This document shows, one piece after another, positions 26,457 through 36,063 of a DNA stretch of 64,000 nucleotides. The notes under the pieces were generated by a model. The model was not told the DNA's origin and made no database searches. It saw only the letters and a list, made by a program, of their open reading frames with translations. Source of the DNA: an uncultured Bacteroidales bacterium (GTDB lineage: Bacteria; Bacteroidota; Bacteroidia; Bacteroidales; UBA932); the NCBI GenBank assembly GCA_944326335.1, contig CALVDM010000006.1:1-64000 (forward strand). The letters are read 5' to 3'. Every line of letters begins with the position of its first letter. Within the stretch, counting starts at the first letter, position 1. Position numbers and translations under genes: made by a program.

Positions 26457-28367
26457 CTATTTCAATGCGTCCATGTTCTGCGCATTGACGATGTTCTTGC
26501 CTTCCGGTGTGTAGGCGAACTTCATGCGGTCTTCGTATGCCTTCTCGACCTTGCCGCGGACTATCTTCATGGTGCTGTTCACCATGTGGTTTTTCTCGGT
26601 AAACGGCTCGGGAAGGACACACACTGCGGCCGGAAGCCACCTTTCAGGGAATGCTCCGAAGTTTTTTCCGCCTTTCCGGTAGGAATTCACCTCATCCTGG
26701 ATTTTGCCCAGCATCAGTTCCCTGCCTTCTGCGGATTCCGGAGTGACGGCAGGGGATGTCTCTTTCAGCCATGCCTTCAGGGCATCCCTGTTCGGAACGA
26801 GCAGAGCTATCGTATATGGGTCCTGGCTGTTGTGCAGAACCACCTGGTCAATGTATTTCGAATTTTCGACGAGCGATTCCTCTATCCCTTCCGGACTGTA
26901 TTTCTCCCCGTCCGCGCTGATGAGCAGAGACTTGAACCGGCCCACGACATAAAGGAAATCCTTGTCCCTCATGTAACCCATGTCTCCCGTGTGGAGCCAT
27001 CCGTCCACTATTGTCTCCGCCGTGGCTTTAGGATTTTTCCAGTAGCCGGCCATGACATTCTCTCCCTTGATTACGATTTCGCCTTTCTGCCCGTATGGGA
27101 GTTCTTTCCCGTCATCATCGCATATCTTTATCTCCATAGGCTTTACGACACATCCTGAAGACCCGAGGATATGCCGTGCAGGAGCATTTGCGGAAATGAT
27201 GGGAGTAGCTTCAGAGAGGCCGTATCCCTGGTACATAGGGATTCCGATGGCATAATAGTAACGCTGGAGGTCTATGTCGAGAAGTGCTCCGCCTCCTACG
27301 AAAAATTTCATCTTGCCGCCCAGCCCCTGACGGACATTTCTGAATATGATTCTGTCGAACAGGGCCATCAGCGGTTTTTTCCACAGCTGGAGGAATCCGC
27401 CCTTGTTGTAGCCTTCCTTGTTGTAGGAAATCGCGAGGTCGAGTGCGAAATTGTAGAGCTTCTCGACAGCCGGCCCTTTGGCCTTGATTCCGGCTTCGAT
27501 GTTTTTCTTGAAGTTTTTCGCAAGGGCCGGAACGCTGAGCATGACAGTCGGCTGCAGCTCCTTGATGCTCATCGGGATGTTCCTTAGAGCCTCCATCGGG
27601 GTCTTTCCTGCCGGTACGGTGCCTATCGATGCCCCGTAAGACATCAGGGTGTAGAATCCTGCAACATGTGCGAAACAATGGTCGAGCGGCAGGATTATGA
27701 GCATCCTGTCTTCCGGTGTCACGCCTATTACGGAGCGTGCCTGCTCGACGTTTGCCGTATAGTTCCTGTGGGTCAGCAGAATCCCTTTCGGGTCGGCGGT
27801 AGTGCCGGAGGTGTAGCTGATGTTTGCATAGTCGTCAGGCCCGATGGACCTGTATCTCTGCTCGAACATGTCCATGTGCTCCGACAGGAATGCGTCGCCC
27901 ATGCGGCAGATTTCCGAGATGGCGATTTCCTTTTCCCGGTATTCCGGAAGTTCGTCGAGGACTATGACTTTTTCCACAAGCGGCAGGTCTTTCAGTATGT
28001 TCCGTATCTTGGGCAGCTGGCCGGCCGATACCATCACATACTTGGAGTCTGAGTGTCTTATCCTGAATATCAGGTCGTTGCTTTCCTCCAGCTTTATTGA
28101 CAGCGGCACATTCACCGCTCCGGCATAAAGGATTCCGAGTTCCCCGATTACCCAGTAGTTGCGGCCTTCGGACAGCAGGGATATTTTTTCGCCTTTCTGT
28201 ACTCCGAGTGCCATAAGGCCGGCTCCGACCCTGTAGGCCTCTTTCTTTGTCTGCGCGAATGTGGTGGGTACCCATTCTTTCCCGTGCTTCTCCCACAGGA
28301 ATGTGTTCCCGGCATACTGCGCCGTGTATTTTTCCACGAACTGGATGATGGTAGGTCTTTCTGTCAT
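26457..28367 (-). CDS. Long-chain fatty acid-CoA ligase-like protein
   Basis: A 636-aa adenylate-forming enzyme that activates a fatty acid with ATP and coenzyme A (ANL superfamily, AMP-dependent synthetase). The AMP signature YTSGTTADPKGILLTH is at ~185-200, and the later motifs YGLSEATPIIS, GWLHTGDMGYM and GRFKSLLISADGEKYSP are in the right order. The C-terminal region near MVNSTMKIVRGKVEKAY carries a Lys in the usual catalytic place. It resembles FadD15-type ligases. Third gene of an ACT - PFL - ligase run; chain specificity unknown. Confidence 0.9.
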   Translation of the reverse strand: MTERPTIIQFVEKYTAQYAGNTFLWEKHGKEWVPTTFAQTKKEAYRVGAGLMALGVQKGEKISLLSEGRNYWVIGELGILYAGAVNVPLSIKLEESNDLIFRIRHSDSKYVMVSAGQLPKIRNILKDLPLVEKVIVLDELPEYREKEIAISEICRMGDAFLSEHMDMFEQRYRSIGPDDYANISYTSGTTADPKGILLTHRNYTANVEQARSVIGVTPEDRMLIILPLDHCFAHVAGFYTLMSYGASIGTVPAGKTPMEALRNIPMSIKELQPTVMLSVPALAKNFKKNIEAGIKAKGPAVEKLYNFALDLAISYNKEGYNKGGFLQLWKKPLMALFDRIIFRNVRQGLGGKMKFFVGGGALLDIDLQRYYYAIGIPMYQGYGLSEATPIISANAPARHILGSSGCVVKPMEIKICDDDGKELPYGQKGEIVIKGENVMAGYWKNPKATAETIVDGWLHTGDMGYMRDKDFLYVVGRFKSLLISADGEKYSPEGIEESLVENSKYIDQVVLHNSQDPYTIALLVPNRDALKAWLKETSPAVTPESAEGRELMLGKIQDEVNSYRKGGKNFGAFPERWLPAAVCVLPEPFTEKNHMVNSTMKIVRGKVEKAYEDRMKFAYTPEGKNIVNAQNMDALK

Positions 28368-28385
28368 ATCTTGAAATTTTGAGCA

Positions 28386-29750
28386 TCAATTCTTGAAACT
28401 GTGGATAGGGGCAGGGATGCGGCCTTCGCGGCGGATGAAATCCTCACATCCGAACCTGTTTACAGGCATGACCGGGGCATGCCCGAGCAGGCCTCCGAAT
28501 TCGACCGTATCCCCGACAGTCTTGCCTATGACAGGGATTATCCTGACGGCCGTTGTCTTCTGGTTGACCATGCCTATTGCGGCCTCGTCGGCGATGATTC
28601 CGGATATCGTGCTGTCCGGAGTGTCGCCGGGGATGGCTATCATGTCGAGCCCTACCGAGCATACGCATGTCATGGCCTCGAGTTTCTCTATCGTAAGGGC
28701 ACCGCAGCCGGCGGCTTCTATCATGCCCTGGTCTTCACTCACGGGAATGAAGGCTCCGCTGAGCCCTCCCACATACGAAGATGCCATCACGCCGCCTTTC
28801 TTCACCTGGTCGTTCAGCATCGCCAGTGCCGCTGTTGTCCCGGGGGCGCCGGCCTTCTCGACACCGATTTCATGCAGTATGTCCGCCACGCTGTCTCCTA
28901 TGGCCGGGGTAGGGGCGAGTGAAAGGTCTATGATTCCGAACGGTATTCCAAGCCTGCGTGACGCTTCCTGTGCCACCAGCTGGCCCACCCTCGTGATTTT
29001 GAATGCAGTTTTCTTTATTGTCTCGCAGAGCACTTCGAACGAAGCCCCCCTTACGCTTTCAAGGGCGTATTTCACCACGCCCGGTCCGCTGACTCCGACA
29101 TTGATTATCGCATCTGTCTCCGTTACCCCGTGGAAAGCTCCTGCCATGAAAGGGTTGTCGTCAGGAGCGTTGCACAGCACCACCAGTTTCGCGCAGCCCA
29201 GGGAGTCCTTTTCCCTTGTGGCTTCGGCTGTCTTCTTCACAGTCTCTCCCATCAACCTCACGGCATCCATGTTGATTCCCGTTTTTGTGCTGCCGACATT
29301 CACCGAACTGCAGACTCTTCCGGTCCTGGCCATGGCCTCGGGTATGGAGTTTATCAGGAGCCTGTCGCTTTCCGTCATGCCTTTCGAGACGATTGCGGAA
29401 TACCCTCCGAGAAAGTTCACCCCTATCTTTTCCGCCACCTCGTCCAAGGCTACGGCTATCTTCACATAGTCTTCCGGAGTCTTGCAGGCTGATGCCCCCA
29501 CAAGCGATATCGGGGTGACCGAAACCCTCCTGTTCACTATCGGGATGCCGAATTCCCTCGAGATGTCTGCTGCCGTGTCCGACAGCCTTCCGGCGGTCCT
29601 GAATATCTTGTCCCGGATTTTCGCGCACACTTCATCGACAGTGTCTGCTGCACAGTCCAGGAGGCTTATGCCTACGGTTATGGTCCTGACGTCGAGATTC
29701 TCCTTCTCAATCATCCTGTTGGTCTCGATGACTTCGTTTATGTTGATCAT
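28386..29750 (-). CDS. PFL-family protein (UPF0210/DUF711)
   Basis: A 454-aa cytosolic protein of the UPF0210 family, which has a fold related to pyruvate formate-lyase but no established activity. Family features: N-terminal [49 protein letters not shown], and [15 protein letters not shown]. It is nearly always encoded next to a small ACT-domain protein, as here (3 nt gap), which may be its regulatory partner. The pairing suggests amino-acid-responsive control, but the reaction is unknown. Confidence 0.88.
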   Translation of the reverse strand: MININEVIETNRMIEKENLDVRTITVGISLLDCAADTVDEVCAKIRDKIFRTAGRLSDTAADISREFGIPIVNRRVSVTPISLVGASACKTPEDYVKIAVALDEVAEKIGVNFLGGYSAIVSKGMTESDRLLINSIPEAMARTGRVCSSVNVGSTKTGINMDAVRLMGETVKKTAEATREKDSLGCAKLVVLCNAPDDNPFMAGAFHGVTETDAIINVGVSGPGVVKYALESVRGASFEVLCETIKKTAFKITRVGQLVAQEASRRLGIPFGIIDLSLAPTPAIGDSVADILHEIGVEKAGAPGTTAALAMLNDQVKKGGVMASSYVGGLSGAFIPVSEDQGMIEAAGCGALTIEKLEAMTCVCSVGLDMIAIPGDTPDSTISGIIADEAAIGMVNQKTTAVRIIPVIGKTVGDTVEFGGLLGHAPVMPVNRFGCEDFIRREGRIPAPIHSFKN

Positions 29751-29753
29751 GGC

Positions 29754-30026
29754 TCAGATTCTGTGCATTTTTTCGAAAATCTCCTCTCTCTGGCATTTTA
29801 TCTGGACACCGATTCCCTTGCCGAGCTCCTCCAGGTCGCATGCGAGGCTGTTGAAATTTTCCGTGACCTTCCCGGTATCGACTATCATCATCATGTTGAA
29901 GTATCCCTGGACTATCGTCTGGGTTATGTCCAGTATGTTGATGTTCTTCTCTGCAAGGTACGTGCAGACTTTCGCGATGATTCCTACGGTGTCTTTCCCG
30001 ACCACCGTGATTATGCTTCTGTTCAT
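29754..30026 (-). CDS. ACT-domain protein (UPF0237)
   Basis: A 90-aa single ACT domain of the UPF0237 family ([21 protein letters not shown]... with [18 protein letters not shown] in the second strand). The start at 30026 was chosen because the promoter -7 box lies at 30057-30064, so an in-frame ATG at 30059 would fall inside the promoter. The domain probably binds an amino acid and acts with the PFL-family protein encoded just downstream. Confidence 0.88.
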   Translation of the reverse strand: MNRSIITVVGKDTVGIIAKVCTYLAEKNINILDITQTIVQGYFNMMMIVDTGKVTENFNSLACDLEELGKGIGVQIKCQREEIFEKMHRI

Positions 30027-30056
30027 TTCAGCTATGCTCTTGATGCGGTTGAGATG

Positions 30057-30064
30057 CAAATATA
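30057..30064 (-). promoter_or_regulatory. Promoter -7 element of ACT-PFL-ligase operon
   Basis: Reads TATATTTG on the minus strand, an exact TAnnTTTG match, 31 nt before the ACT start. Confidence 0.65.
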
Positions 30065-30077
30065 TGAATTATTGTCT

Positions 30078-30085
30078 TATCTTTG
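30078..30085 (+). promoter_or_regulatory. tatA promoter -7 element
   Basis: TATCTTTG, 21 nt before the tatA start. It is divergent from the ACT-operon promoter, 14 nt away. Confidence 0.6.
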
Positions 30086-30105
30086 TATCCTGTAAATCTG
30101 TCGAT

Positions 30106-30330
30106 ATGGAAAGATTGCTTTTTTTAGGAGGTCTGCAGATTGGCGAGATTGTCATCATAGCCCTCGTCATCCTTCTGCTTTTCGGCGGGCGCAAAATCCC
30201 TGAGCTGATGAAGGGCCTCGGGAAAGGGGTCAGGAGCTTCAAGGAAGGCATAAACGAAGTGGACAAGGACCTCAACACTCCGGTCGAGACCGGAAAGAAG
30301 GACGCTGAGCCGAAGGAAGACAGGAAGTGA
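30106..30330 (+). CDS. tatA: Twin-arginine translocase subunit TatA
   Basis: A 74-aa single-span membrane protein: a short N-terminus, one transmembrane helix ([17 protein letters not shown]), the [16 protein letters not shown] hinge and amphipathic helix, then an acidic/basic soluble tail. A longer reading frame in the same phase begins far upstream but is antisense to the ACT/PFL genes, so the start after the promoter was taken. It lies directly before tatC with a four-base overlap; no separate tatB is present, as in most Bacteroidota. Confidence 0.93.
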   Translation: MERLLFLGGLQIGEIVIIALVILLLFGGRKIPELMKGLGKGVRSFKEGINEVDKDLNTPVETGKKDAEPKEDRK

Positions 30331-31112
30331 CTTCTGTCCAGCAGATGTCGTTCTGGGACCATCTCGAGGTGCTCAGATGGTCATTGATCAGGATAGCATG
30401 CGTCCTGGTCGTTCTTGTCGTGGCCAGCTTCCTTGCCATGCCGCACATATTCGACACGCTGATACTCGGTCCCGCATCCTCGGATTTCTTTGTCTACAGG
30501 TGGTTCGCGGCGATAGGGAGACATGTCCCGTTCTTCCCGGACTTCTCGGACGACGGATTCCATGCCGACATAATCAACATCAATGTCGCATCCCAGTTCA
30601 TGACCCACATATCCACATCTTTCTGGCTGTCCTTAGTCATCGCCTTTCCCTATGTAGTATATGAGCTGTGGAGATTTGTGAAACCGGCACTCTTCAAGAC
30701 AGAGAGGGCGGCCGTGGCGAAGGCTTTCGGTTTCGGGACATTGATGTTCTTCGCAGGATGCGCCGTGGGCTACTGCCTGATTTTCCCCTTCACTTTCCGC
30801 TTCCTTGTGGAATACCAGGTCAGCGACATGATTGAGAACCGTATCTCCCTCAATTCATACATGAGCAACTTTCTGGGCATGGTCTTCATAATGGGGGTGA
30901 TATTCGAGATGCCCCTCCTTGCGTGGCTGATGTCGAAACTGGGACTGCTCCACCGAGACTTTCTCCGGAAATACAGACGGCATGCCGTGGTGGTGATGCT
31001 TGTGCTGGCTGCCGTAATCACCCCTACCGGCGACCCGTTCTCCCTCATGCTCGTGTTCGTGCCGCTGTTCCTTCTCTACGAATTTGCTGTCAGAATCGTA
31101 AAACCCGCCTGA
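30327..31112 (+). CDS. tatC: Sec-independent protein translocase TatC
   Basis: Core receptor of the twin-arginine pathway, which exports folded proteins. [16 protein letters not shown] is the conserved N-terminal motif (E of HLEEL-type is Glu14 from the first Met used here), and six hydrophobic spans follow. The first start is a GTG that overlaps the tatA stop (GTGA); an ATG at 30345 gives a protein six residues shorter and is equally plausible. Its last 23 nt overlap the convergent btuD gene. Confidence 0.93.
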   Translation: MTSVQQMSFWDHLEVLRWSLIRIACVLVVLVVASFLAMPHIFDTLILGPASSDFFVYRWFAAIGRHVPFFPDFSDDGFHADIININVASQFMTHISTSFWLSLVIAFPYVVYELWRFVKPALFKTERAAVAKAFGFGTLMFFAGCAVGYCLIFPFTFRFLVEYQVSDMIENRISLNSYMSNFLGMVFIMGVIFEMPLLAWLMSKLGLLHRDFLRKYRRHAVVVMLVLAAVITPTGDPFSLMLVFVPLFLLYEFAVRIVKPA

Positions 31113-31797
31113 TTTCCTGCCAGGCAAGGTTGCCTGAGTCCATGTCGACGATGTGCGGAGGGTTGAAAATCCAGACTCTGTCGGCGGCGGACATGGCGAG
31201 TTCCACATCATGTGTGGAAAACAGTATGGTCTTTCCTTCCCCGGTCGCGAGCCGGCGGAGTATCGACATTGTCTGATGCTTGCCCGGGACGTCGAGGAAT
31301 GCCGTGGGCTCGTCAAGGAGCATCACGGGAGTGTCCTGGGCCAGGGCCCGCGCTATCATTATCTTCTGGCATTCCCCGTCGGAGAGCCCGTCCATATCTC
31401 TCTCCGAGTATCCCTGCATCCCCGTAAGCAGAAGTGCCTTGTCCACCATCTTCCGGTCTTCCTCTCCGAGGTGTCCCGTCCAGCCTGTCCACGGGGCCCG
31501 TCCCATCGCGACGGCTTCCCTGCACTTGAGGTATGGGGCGCGTGGTCTCCCTGTCCCCACGTATGACATTGTTCTCGCTCGTTCCAGCCTGCTTTTCCCG
31601 GAAACGGGGATGCCGTCATGGAAAATCTCTCCGGAAACGGCTTCCAGCACCCCGGATATCGTGCGTATCAGGGTGCTTTTCCCGCATCCGTTCCTTCCTA
31701 TGAGGGCTGTCATCTCTCCGCGTCCGGCCGTAATGTCCAGCCCGGACAGCAGGGCCTTGCCCCTGTACCCTGCCGACAAGTTTCTGAGCTCAAGCAT
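31090..31797 (-). CDS. btuD: Cobalamin-type ABC transporter ATPase (BtuD/FecE-like)
   Basis: A 235-aa ATPase that powers type II vitamin B12 or metal-chelate import. Walker A GRNGCGKST is at 34-42, the signature motif is LSDGE (for LSGGQ), Walker B is VMLLDEPTA, and the H-loop is STHDVEL. Its start overlaps the permease stop by eight bases. Sequence alone cannot separate B12 from siderophore importers; the riboswitch upstream of the operon points to cobalamin. Confidence 0.87.
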   Translation of the reverse strand: MLELRNLSAGYRGKALLSGLDITAGRGEMTALIGRNGCGKSTLIRTISGVLEAVSGEIFHDGIPVSGKSRLERARTMSYVGTGRPRAPYLKCREAVAMGRAPWTGWTGHLGEEDRKMVDKALLLTGMQGYSERDMDGLSDGECQKIMIARALAQDTPVMLLDEPTAFLDVPGKHQTMSILRRLATGEGKTILFSTHDVELAMSAADRVWIFNPPHIVDMDSGNLAWQEIRRVLRF

Positions 31798-32803
31798 ATC
31801 TTGAAAGTTTACCGTGGGAAAGCAGTACGATTATGATTATCGGGATTCCGGTCAGGGCTGTCACCGCATTTATGGGGATTGCGGCCGTCTTTGATATCAT
31901 GTCGCATACGAGCATGAGGCTGCCTCCGCAGATTGCCGTCCCGGGGATGAGCACCGAGTGGTCCGCGCTCCGCGTAATGAATCTCGTGAGATGCGGCACG
32001 GCGAGCCCGATGAATCCGAGCGGGCCGCAGAATGCAGTGACGGTGCCGGAAAGCAGTATCGTGGCGAGATACACAAGGGCTCGTGTGCGCCGGATGTCGG
32101 TTCCCGTGGTCGCGGCATAGGTTTCTCCGCACAGCAGTAAGTTCAAGGGTTTGGAGCAGGCCATGGCCATGCCGGTCCCGAGAATGACGGACGGGACGAG
32201 CAACCCCATCCGGAGCCATGAGACATTCCCGAGCGACCCCATGGTCCAGAGCACGTATGACTTGAGGGACTGTTCGTCGCTCAGGAACTGCAGAATCTGG
32301 ACGAGCGCGTCTATCCCGGACCCGAGCATCATGCCGAGTATCAGGATTATGGCCGCATTCCCTATCCGGCGGCTTGCATAAGCCACGCACAGGAGCACGG
32401 CCGCTGCCCCGAGCCATGCAGCTCCGGCTATCCCGACAGAGCCGGCGAACGAGTCTGGGCCGATGAGCGGAGACGATGCCCCGAGCACGCACAGGGCAGC
32501 TCCAAGCGATGCCCCGGAACTTATCCCGAGCACATACGGCCCGGCAAGAGGATTCTGGAAAAGGGTCTGCATGAGGAGCCCGCTCACCGAGACGGCAATC
32601 CCGGCAAGCAGGGCCGTGAGTGCCTTCGGGAGCCGAATGTCCATGACTATGGACATGGTCTGTCCGTCTGTCGGCCTTCCTGCCAGGGCTTTCAGGACTT
32701 CCGCCGGCGATATCCCGGAGCTGCCGCACATCATGTCCGCAAAGAAGACGGCGGCGGGAATCAAGGCTCCGGCGCACCACAGTATCTTTCTTCCGTATTT
32801 CAT
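31790..32803 (-). CDS. btuC: Cobalamin-type ABC transporter permease (BtuC/FecCD)
   Basis: A 337-aa polytopic membrane protein of the FecCD/BtuC family, with about ten hydrophobic segments. Family hallmarks are DIRLPKALTALLAGIAVSVSG near residue 50, NPLAGPYVLGISSGASLGA, and FCGPLGFIGLAVPHLTRF near the C-terminus, which contacts the ATPase. Starts inside the last codon of the binding-protein gene (four-base overlap). Confidence 0.9.
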   Translation of the reverse strand: MKYGRKILWCAGALIPAAVFFADMMCGSSGISPAEVLKALAGRPTDGQTMSIVMDIRLPKALTALLAGIAVSVSGLLMQTLFQNPLAGPYVLGISSGASLGAALCVLGASSPLIGPDSFAGSVGIAGAAWLGAAAVLLCVAYASRRIGNAAIILILGMMLGSGIDALVQILQFLSDEQSLKSYVLWTMGSLGNVSWLRMGLLVPSVILGTGMAMACSKPLNLLLCGETYAATTGTDIRRTRALVYLATILLSGTVTAFCGPLGFIGLAVPHLTRFITRSADHSVLIPGTAICGGSLMLVCDMISKTAAIPINAVTALTGIPIIIIVLLSHGKLSRYA

Positions 32804-33978
32804 TTCATCTGCCTGTAGTAAATCAAAGTGTCTCTGCCGAACAGCCCGCTGTTCGCAGGGTCGTCTGCTATTTCCGGATGGAAAATCCTTATCATGTCTT
32901 CGAGCACGAGGTCCGGACGGGTCTGTCCGGTCTCCCAGAAATCGTTCCCGCCCCTGCCGTTGATGCGCCTGTCACAGTTGAACACATTCCCCTCCCTGAT
33001 GCACCTGATGCCTGAAAAGGCCGGGCAGGCGCCGGTAAGCTCACCGATTGAGGAAAAGCTGCCTGTGTCGAGCCAGAAATCAGCACCGGAGGCGAGGATG
33101 AAGGCTTCCTCCATGTCAACGGTCTCCGTCTTGCCGGAACCTTTCCCGCCATATACATACTCTGCCCCCGCATCGCGTATCATCGCCGCCATGGCGGATT
33201 CAGGAGAAGCCATGTACCAGACATCCCCGTACGGGGCATTGAGCATTACCTCAGGTCTGCGGACAGTGTCGGGGACACATGCCTTCAGCGCGTTGTACCT
33301 GTCCCTTATCTTGCCGAACACTTCTTCACCCTTTTCCCTGCACCCGGCGATTTCCGCCAGTGCGACTATCCATTCGGCTCTTCCGAGAGGGTCCTGTTCA
33401 AGGTATTCCCCGACATACATGAAGGGTATGTGCAGGCTTCTGAGACGGGCTTCCATAGCGCTTGATGCCCCTATCCCGTAGAGAAGCACGATGTCAGGCT
33501 CTGCAGCCGCAAGCTTCTCGAAGTCTGCATCAGCCTCGTTCCCTATGTCCGCGACATCGTCTGCACAGCTTGCAAGAGCCTCGCCTGAGAGGAACCTGAG
33601 ACCGGATACGGCCTTTATCCTCGAGCCTTCTCCGAGCCGTGACAGCATGGCCACATGGGATGCGGACATGGCGGCTATCCTTTCTGCGTCCCCGTCGATG
33701 ACCTGCCCCTGGAACCCCTCCGGCAATTTTTCCCCACCTCTGCGGATGAACAGGTCAGGCGTGGACGAGCCGGCCTCCTGCCAAGGGAGCTTCACCCTCA
33801 CAACTCTGCTGAGGCTGTCTTCATGTCCGGTTATCTCGAATCCTCCGGCATATTCCGGAGAGTAGGACACTGTGCCGAATCCGGGCGCATGTGCAGTGCG
33901 GCAGCCGGAAACGGTGCAGAGGGTGATGGATAAAGCCGTTACGGCCGCCATCATGACTTGTGCTGATATTTTTTTCAT
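32800..33978 (-). CDS. btuF: Cobalamin-type ABC substrate-binding lipoprotein (BtuF-like)
   Basis: A 392-aa periplasmic lipoprotein (lipobox near TVSGC, Cys26) of the cluster A-II helical-backbone binding proteins. The paired lobes are seen as RIAAMSASHVAMLSRLGEG, DIGNEADADFEKLAAAEPDIVLLYG, and the C-terminal lobe ending in a catalogue of helices. It passes the ligand to the BtuC/BtuD channel. Overlaps both neighbours by four bases. Confidence 0.85.
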   Translation of the reverse strand: MKKISAQVMMAAVTALSITLCTVSGCRTAHAPGFGTVSYSPEYAGGFEITGHEDSLSRVVRVKLPWQEAGSSTPDLFIRRGGEKLPEGFQGQVIDGDAERIAAMSASHVAMLSRLGEGSRIKAVSGLRFLSGEALASCADDVADIGNEADADFEKLAAAEPDIVLLYGIGASSAMEARLRSLHIPFMYVGEYLEQDPLGRAEWIVALAEIAGCREKGEEVFGKIRDRYNALKACVPDTVRRPEVMLNAPYGDVWYMASPESAMAAMIRDAGAEYVYGGKGSGKTETVDMEEAFILASGADFWLDTGSFSSIGELTGACPAFSGIRCIREGNVFNCDRRINGRGGNDFWETGQTRPDLVLEDMIRIFHPEIADDPANSGLFGRDTLIYYRQMK

Positions 33979-36053
33979 TTTCTGGAGAAATGAGGTGTCA
34001 CACTGAGGAAAATCTCGAAGTTTATTCCGGGCATGGGCCTGGAGATTACTGAGACATACCGTTCATCGAACAGGTTGCGTATTTCTGCTCCGACAGCCAG
34101 GTCGAGCTTCCTGAACTTTATCCTGCGGTCGAGGCTCAGGTCGTTCATTATGTATGGCGGCACAGATTCCGAATTGTCGGAAGCGGTGAAGCGTCTGCTG
34201 TACCAGCACCATTTCCACAGCACGGACCATTCCCTGAACGAGAGTCTTGCCGTGAAGGAGGCTGCAAATTCGGGGATGTAGGGCAGCTGTTTCCCGAAAG
34301 ATTTGTCAGCGCTGTTCCCGCTGCGGCTCGAATCTATTGAAGGAGACCATCTGAAGTTGCCGTTCAGCCCGAGTTCCCAGTCCTTTGCAAACGTCCATCC
34401 GGCTTTCAGGCTCTGTCCTATGCCGTATGCATGGACTGTCATCACGTTCACCGGTGTCCAGAAATTCTTTTTCGCCCCTTCCGGCATCCACGCAATCCAG
34501 TCCTTTATATATGAGTCGGACCAGCCTCCTTCCGCAAAGATGTCCAGACAGTTCAGGAATGTGCGGGAAAGCGAGTAGCCGATGTCGTAGCTTATCCCGG
34601 ACTCGGGCCTGAGATCCGGATTCCCGCCGGGCTGGAAGTACAGGTCGTTGAGGGTCGGGAATCTGTGGTTGAGCGACGCTGCCGCCTTTATCCTGAAATC
34701 CCAGTTGCTCCAGACGAGGTATTCGGCGTTGAATGCAGGTACGGGAGGGGAGAATACCTTGTCTTCCATGTCTTCGCGGAGCGTCAGTGACAGGGAAAAG
34801 CTATCCGTGGCTTTCCATTTCACGGACGCCGCCACAGATATCCCGGTGCGTGCGGCGTCATATCCTTGCGGTGTCCCGTCCGCTGTGAGGGCACTTTCGT
34901 CGGCAGACCTTATATGCTCTCTCCGTCCTTCAGCCATGGCTGTGAGAAGCCACCTGTCCCCGAAATACCGGCTCATCTCCGCTTTCATCTGGAGGCTGCC
35001 CGTCCGGCTCCGTGAAGCTGTCATGCTGTCCATCCGCCCGGTGCCGTTGTCGACGGCATAGTCGTAGGCGAGGTATGTGCCGGCCCATCCGGCCTGTATG
35101 CGCAGGTGACAGGCATCCCAGTTCCCGGTCCAGCTCAGCACGGCTCTCAATGTCTTTTCCCTCTGCTCGTTGATATAGTCTTCCGGGGAACCGTAGTTCA
35201 CGGTCATGGGCGGAAGCTCCCTCCAGGAGTCGAGATACCAGGCCGACAGCCTCGCTCTGCCTCTTCTTCCGGTCTTCCACCCGAGTTCCTGCATGATGTG
35301 CAGGTCGCGGTATTCCCCGTTCTCGTTCCTTTCCACCGGATGCCAGCTGTCCACAATCTGCATATTTTCATCGTAGGCAATCTCCTTCTTGTCCATGTTG
35401 ATGAACCTGAAGTTGTTGCGTGATGTCGAGAGAATCACTCCGGTGGAGGTCGAGAACCGCTTCCCGCCGTATGAGATTTTCAGGAATTCGTCTGCCGTGA
35501 GCCATGAGCCCAGGCCCTGGATGTATCCGAGTCCGAATCCCTCGTTTTCCGGCAGCCTGGTCTCGAGCAGGATTGCGCCTCCGAGCCCGCCGGAGGTCTC
35601 CTGGACGGATGAAGCTCCTTCGAATATGGTAGCGGAGTCCATCAGGAAGGCCGGAATCATCGAGAAGTCCGTCATCCCGAGCATCGGGGAGTCTATCTTC
35701 ATCCCGTTCCATAAGGTTTTCGTGTGGGATGGGGAGGTGCCACGGAGGGATATTGTGGACAGCGATGCCCTGCCTGACTGTCTGATGAAGACCGATGTGT
35801 TGTAGGAGAGAAGTTCCGCCACTGATGTGGAGATGTTTTCCTTGAGGGCAGAGCTGTCTATGCCGGTCTTGAAGATTCCGGCATCTACAAGCGGTCTGCC
35901 GCCATGCACGACTGCCTCAGGGATAGTGTCATTCCTCATCTGCGCAAGCCTTGAAACTCCGCCTTTTGAGGTGTCCTCAGCCCCGACGAACACGCCATAC
36001 ATCGCCGCTGACAGCAGCCCCGCCGCCACGCTGTTCATGAATATCCCGCACAT
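33975..36053 (-). CDS. btuB: TonB-dependent receptor, BtuB-like
   Basis: A 692-aa outer-membrane receptor without the extra N-terminal domain of SusC. A signal sequence is followed by a plug (VAELLSYNTSVFIRQSGRASLSTIS with RGTSPSHTKTLWNGMKID) and a 22-strand barrel with NHRFPTLNDLYFQPGGNPDLRPESG, a motif typical of the BtuB/cobalamin group, ending LFDERYVSV...FEIFLSVTPHFSRK. In a riboswitch-controlled operon with the btuFCD set it should import cobalamin or related corrinoids. A second Met at residue 6 could be the real start. Confidence 0.85.
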   Translation of the reverse strand: MCGIFMNSVAAGLLSAAMYGVFVGAEDTSKGGVSRLAQMRNDTIPEAVVHGGRPLVDAGIFKTGIDSSALKENISTSVAELLSYNTSVFIRQSGRASLSTISLRGTSPSHTKTLWNGMKIDSPMLGMTDFSMIPAFLMDSATIFEGASSVQETSGGLGGAILLETRLPENEGFGLGYIQGLGSWLTADEFLKISYGGKRFSTSTGVILSTSRNNFRFINMDKKEIAYDENMQIVDSWHPVERNENGEYRDLHIMQELGWKTGRRGRARLSAWYLDSWRELPPMTVNYGSPEDYINEQREKTLRAVLSWTGNWDACHLRIQAGWAGTYLAYDYAVDNGTGRMDSMTASRSRTGSLQMKAEMSRYFGDRWLLTAMAEGRREHIRSADESALTADGTPQGYDAARTGISVAASVKWKATDSFSLSLTLREDMEDKVFSPPVPAFNAEYLVWSNWDFRIKAAASLNHRFPTLNDLYFQPGGNPDLRPESGISYDIGYSLSRTFLNCLDIFAEGGWSDSYIKDWIAWMPEGAKKNFWTPVNVMTVHAYGIGQSLKAGWTFAKDWELGLNGNFRWSPSIDSSRSGNSADKSFGKQLPYIPEFAASFTARLSFREWSVLWKWCWYSRRFTASDNSESVPPYIMNDLSLDRRIKFRKLDLAVGAEIRNLFDERYVSVISRPMPGINFEIFLSVTPHFSRK

Positions 36054-36063
36054 CCCGGCCTCG

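Noticed and set aside
29482..30105. Long N-terminal extension of TatA
   Set aside because: It is antisense to the PFL and ACT genes; the promoter at 30078-30085 and the normal TatA start at 30106 account for the gene.
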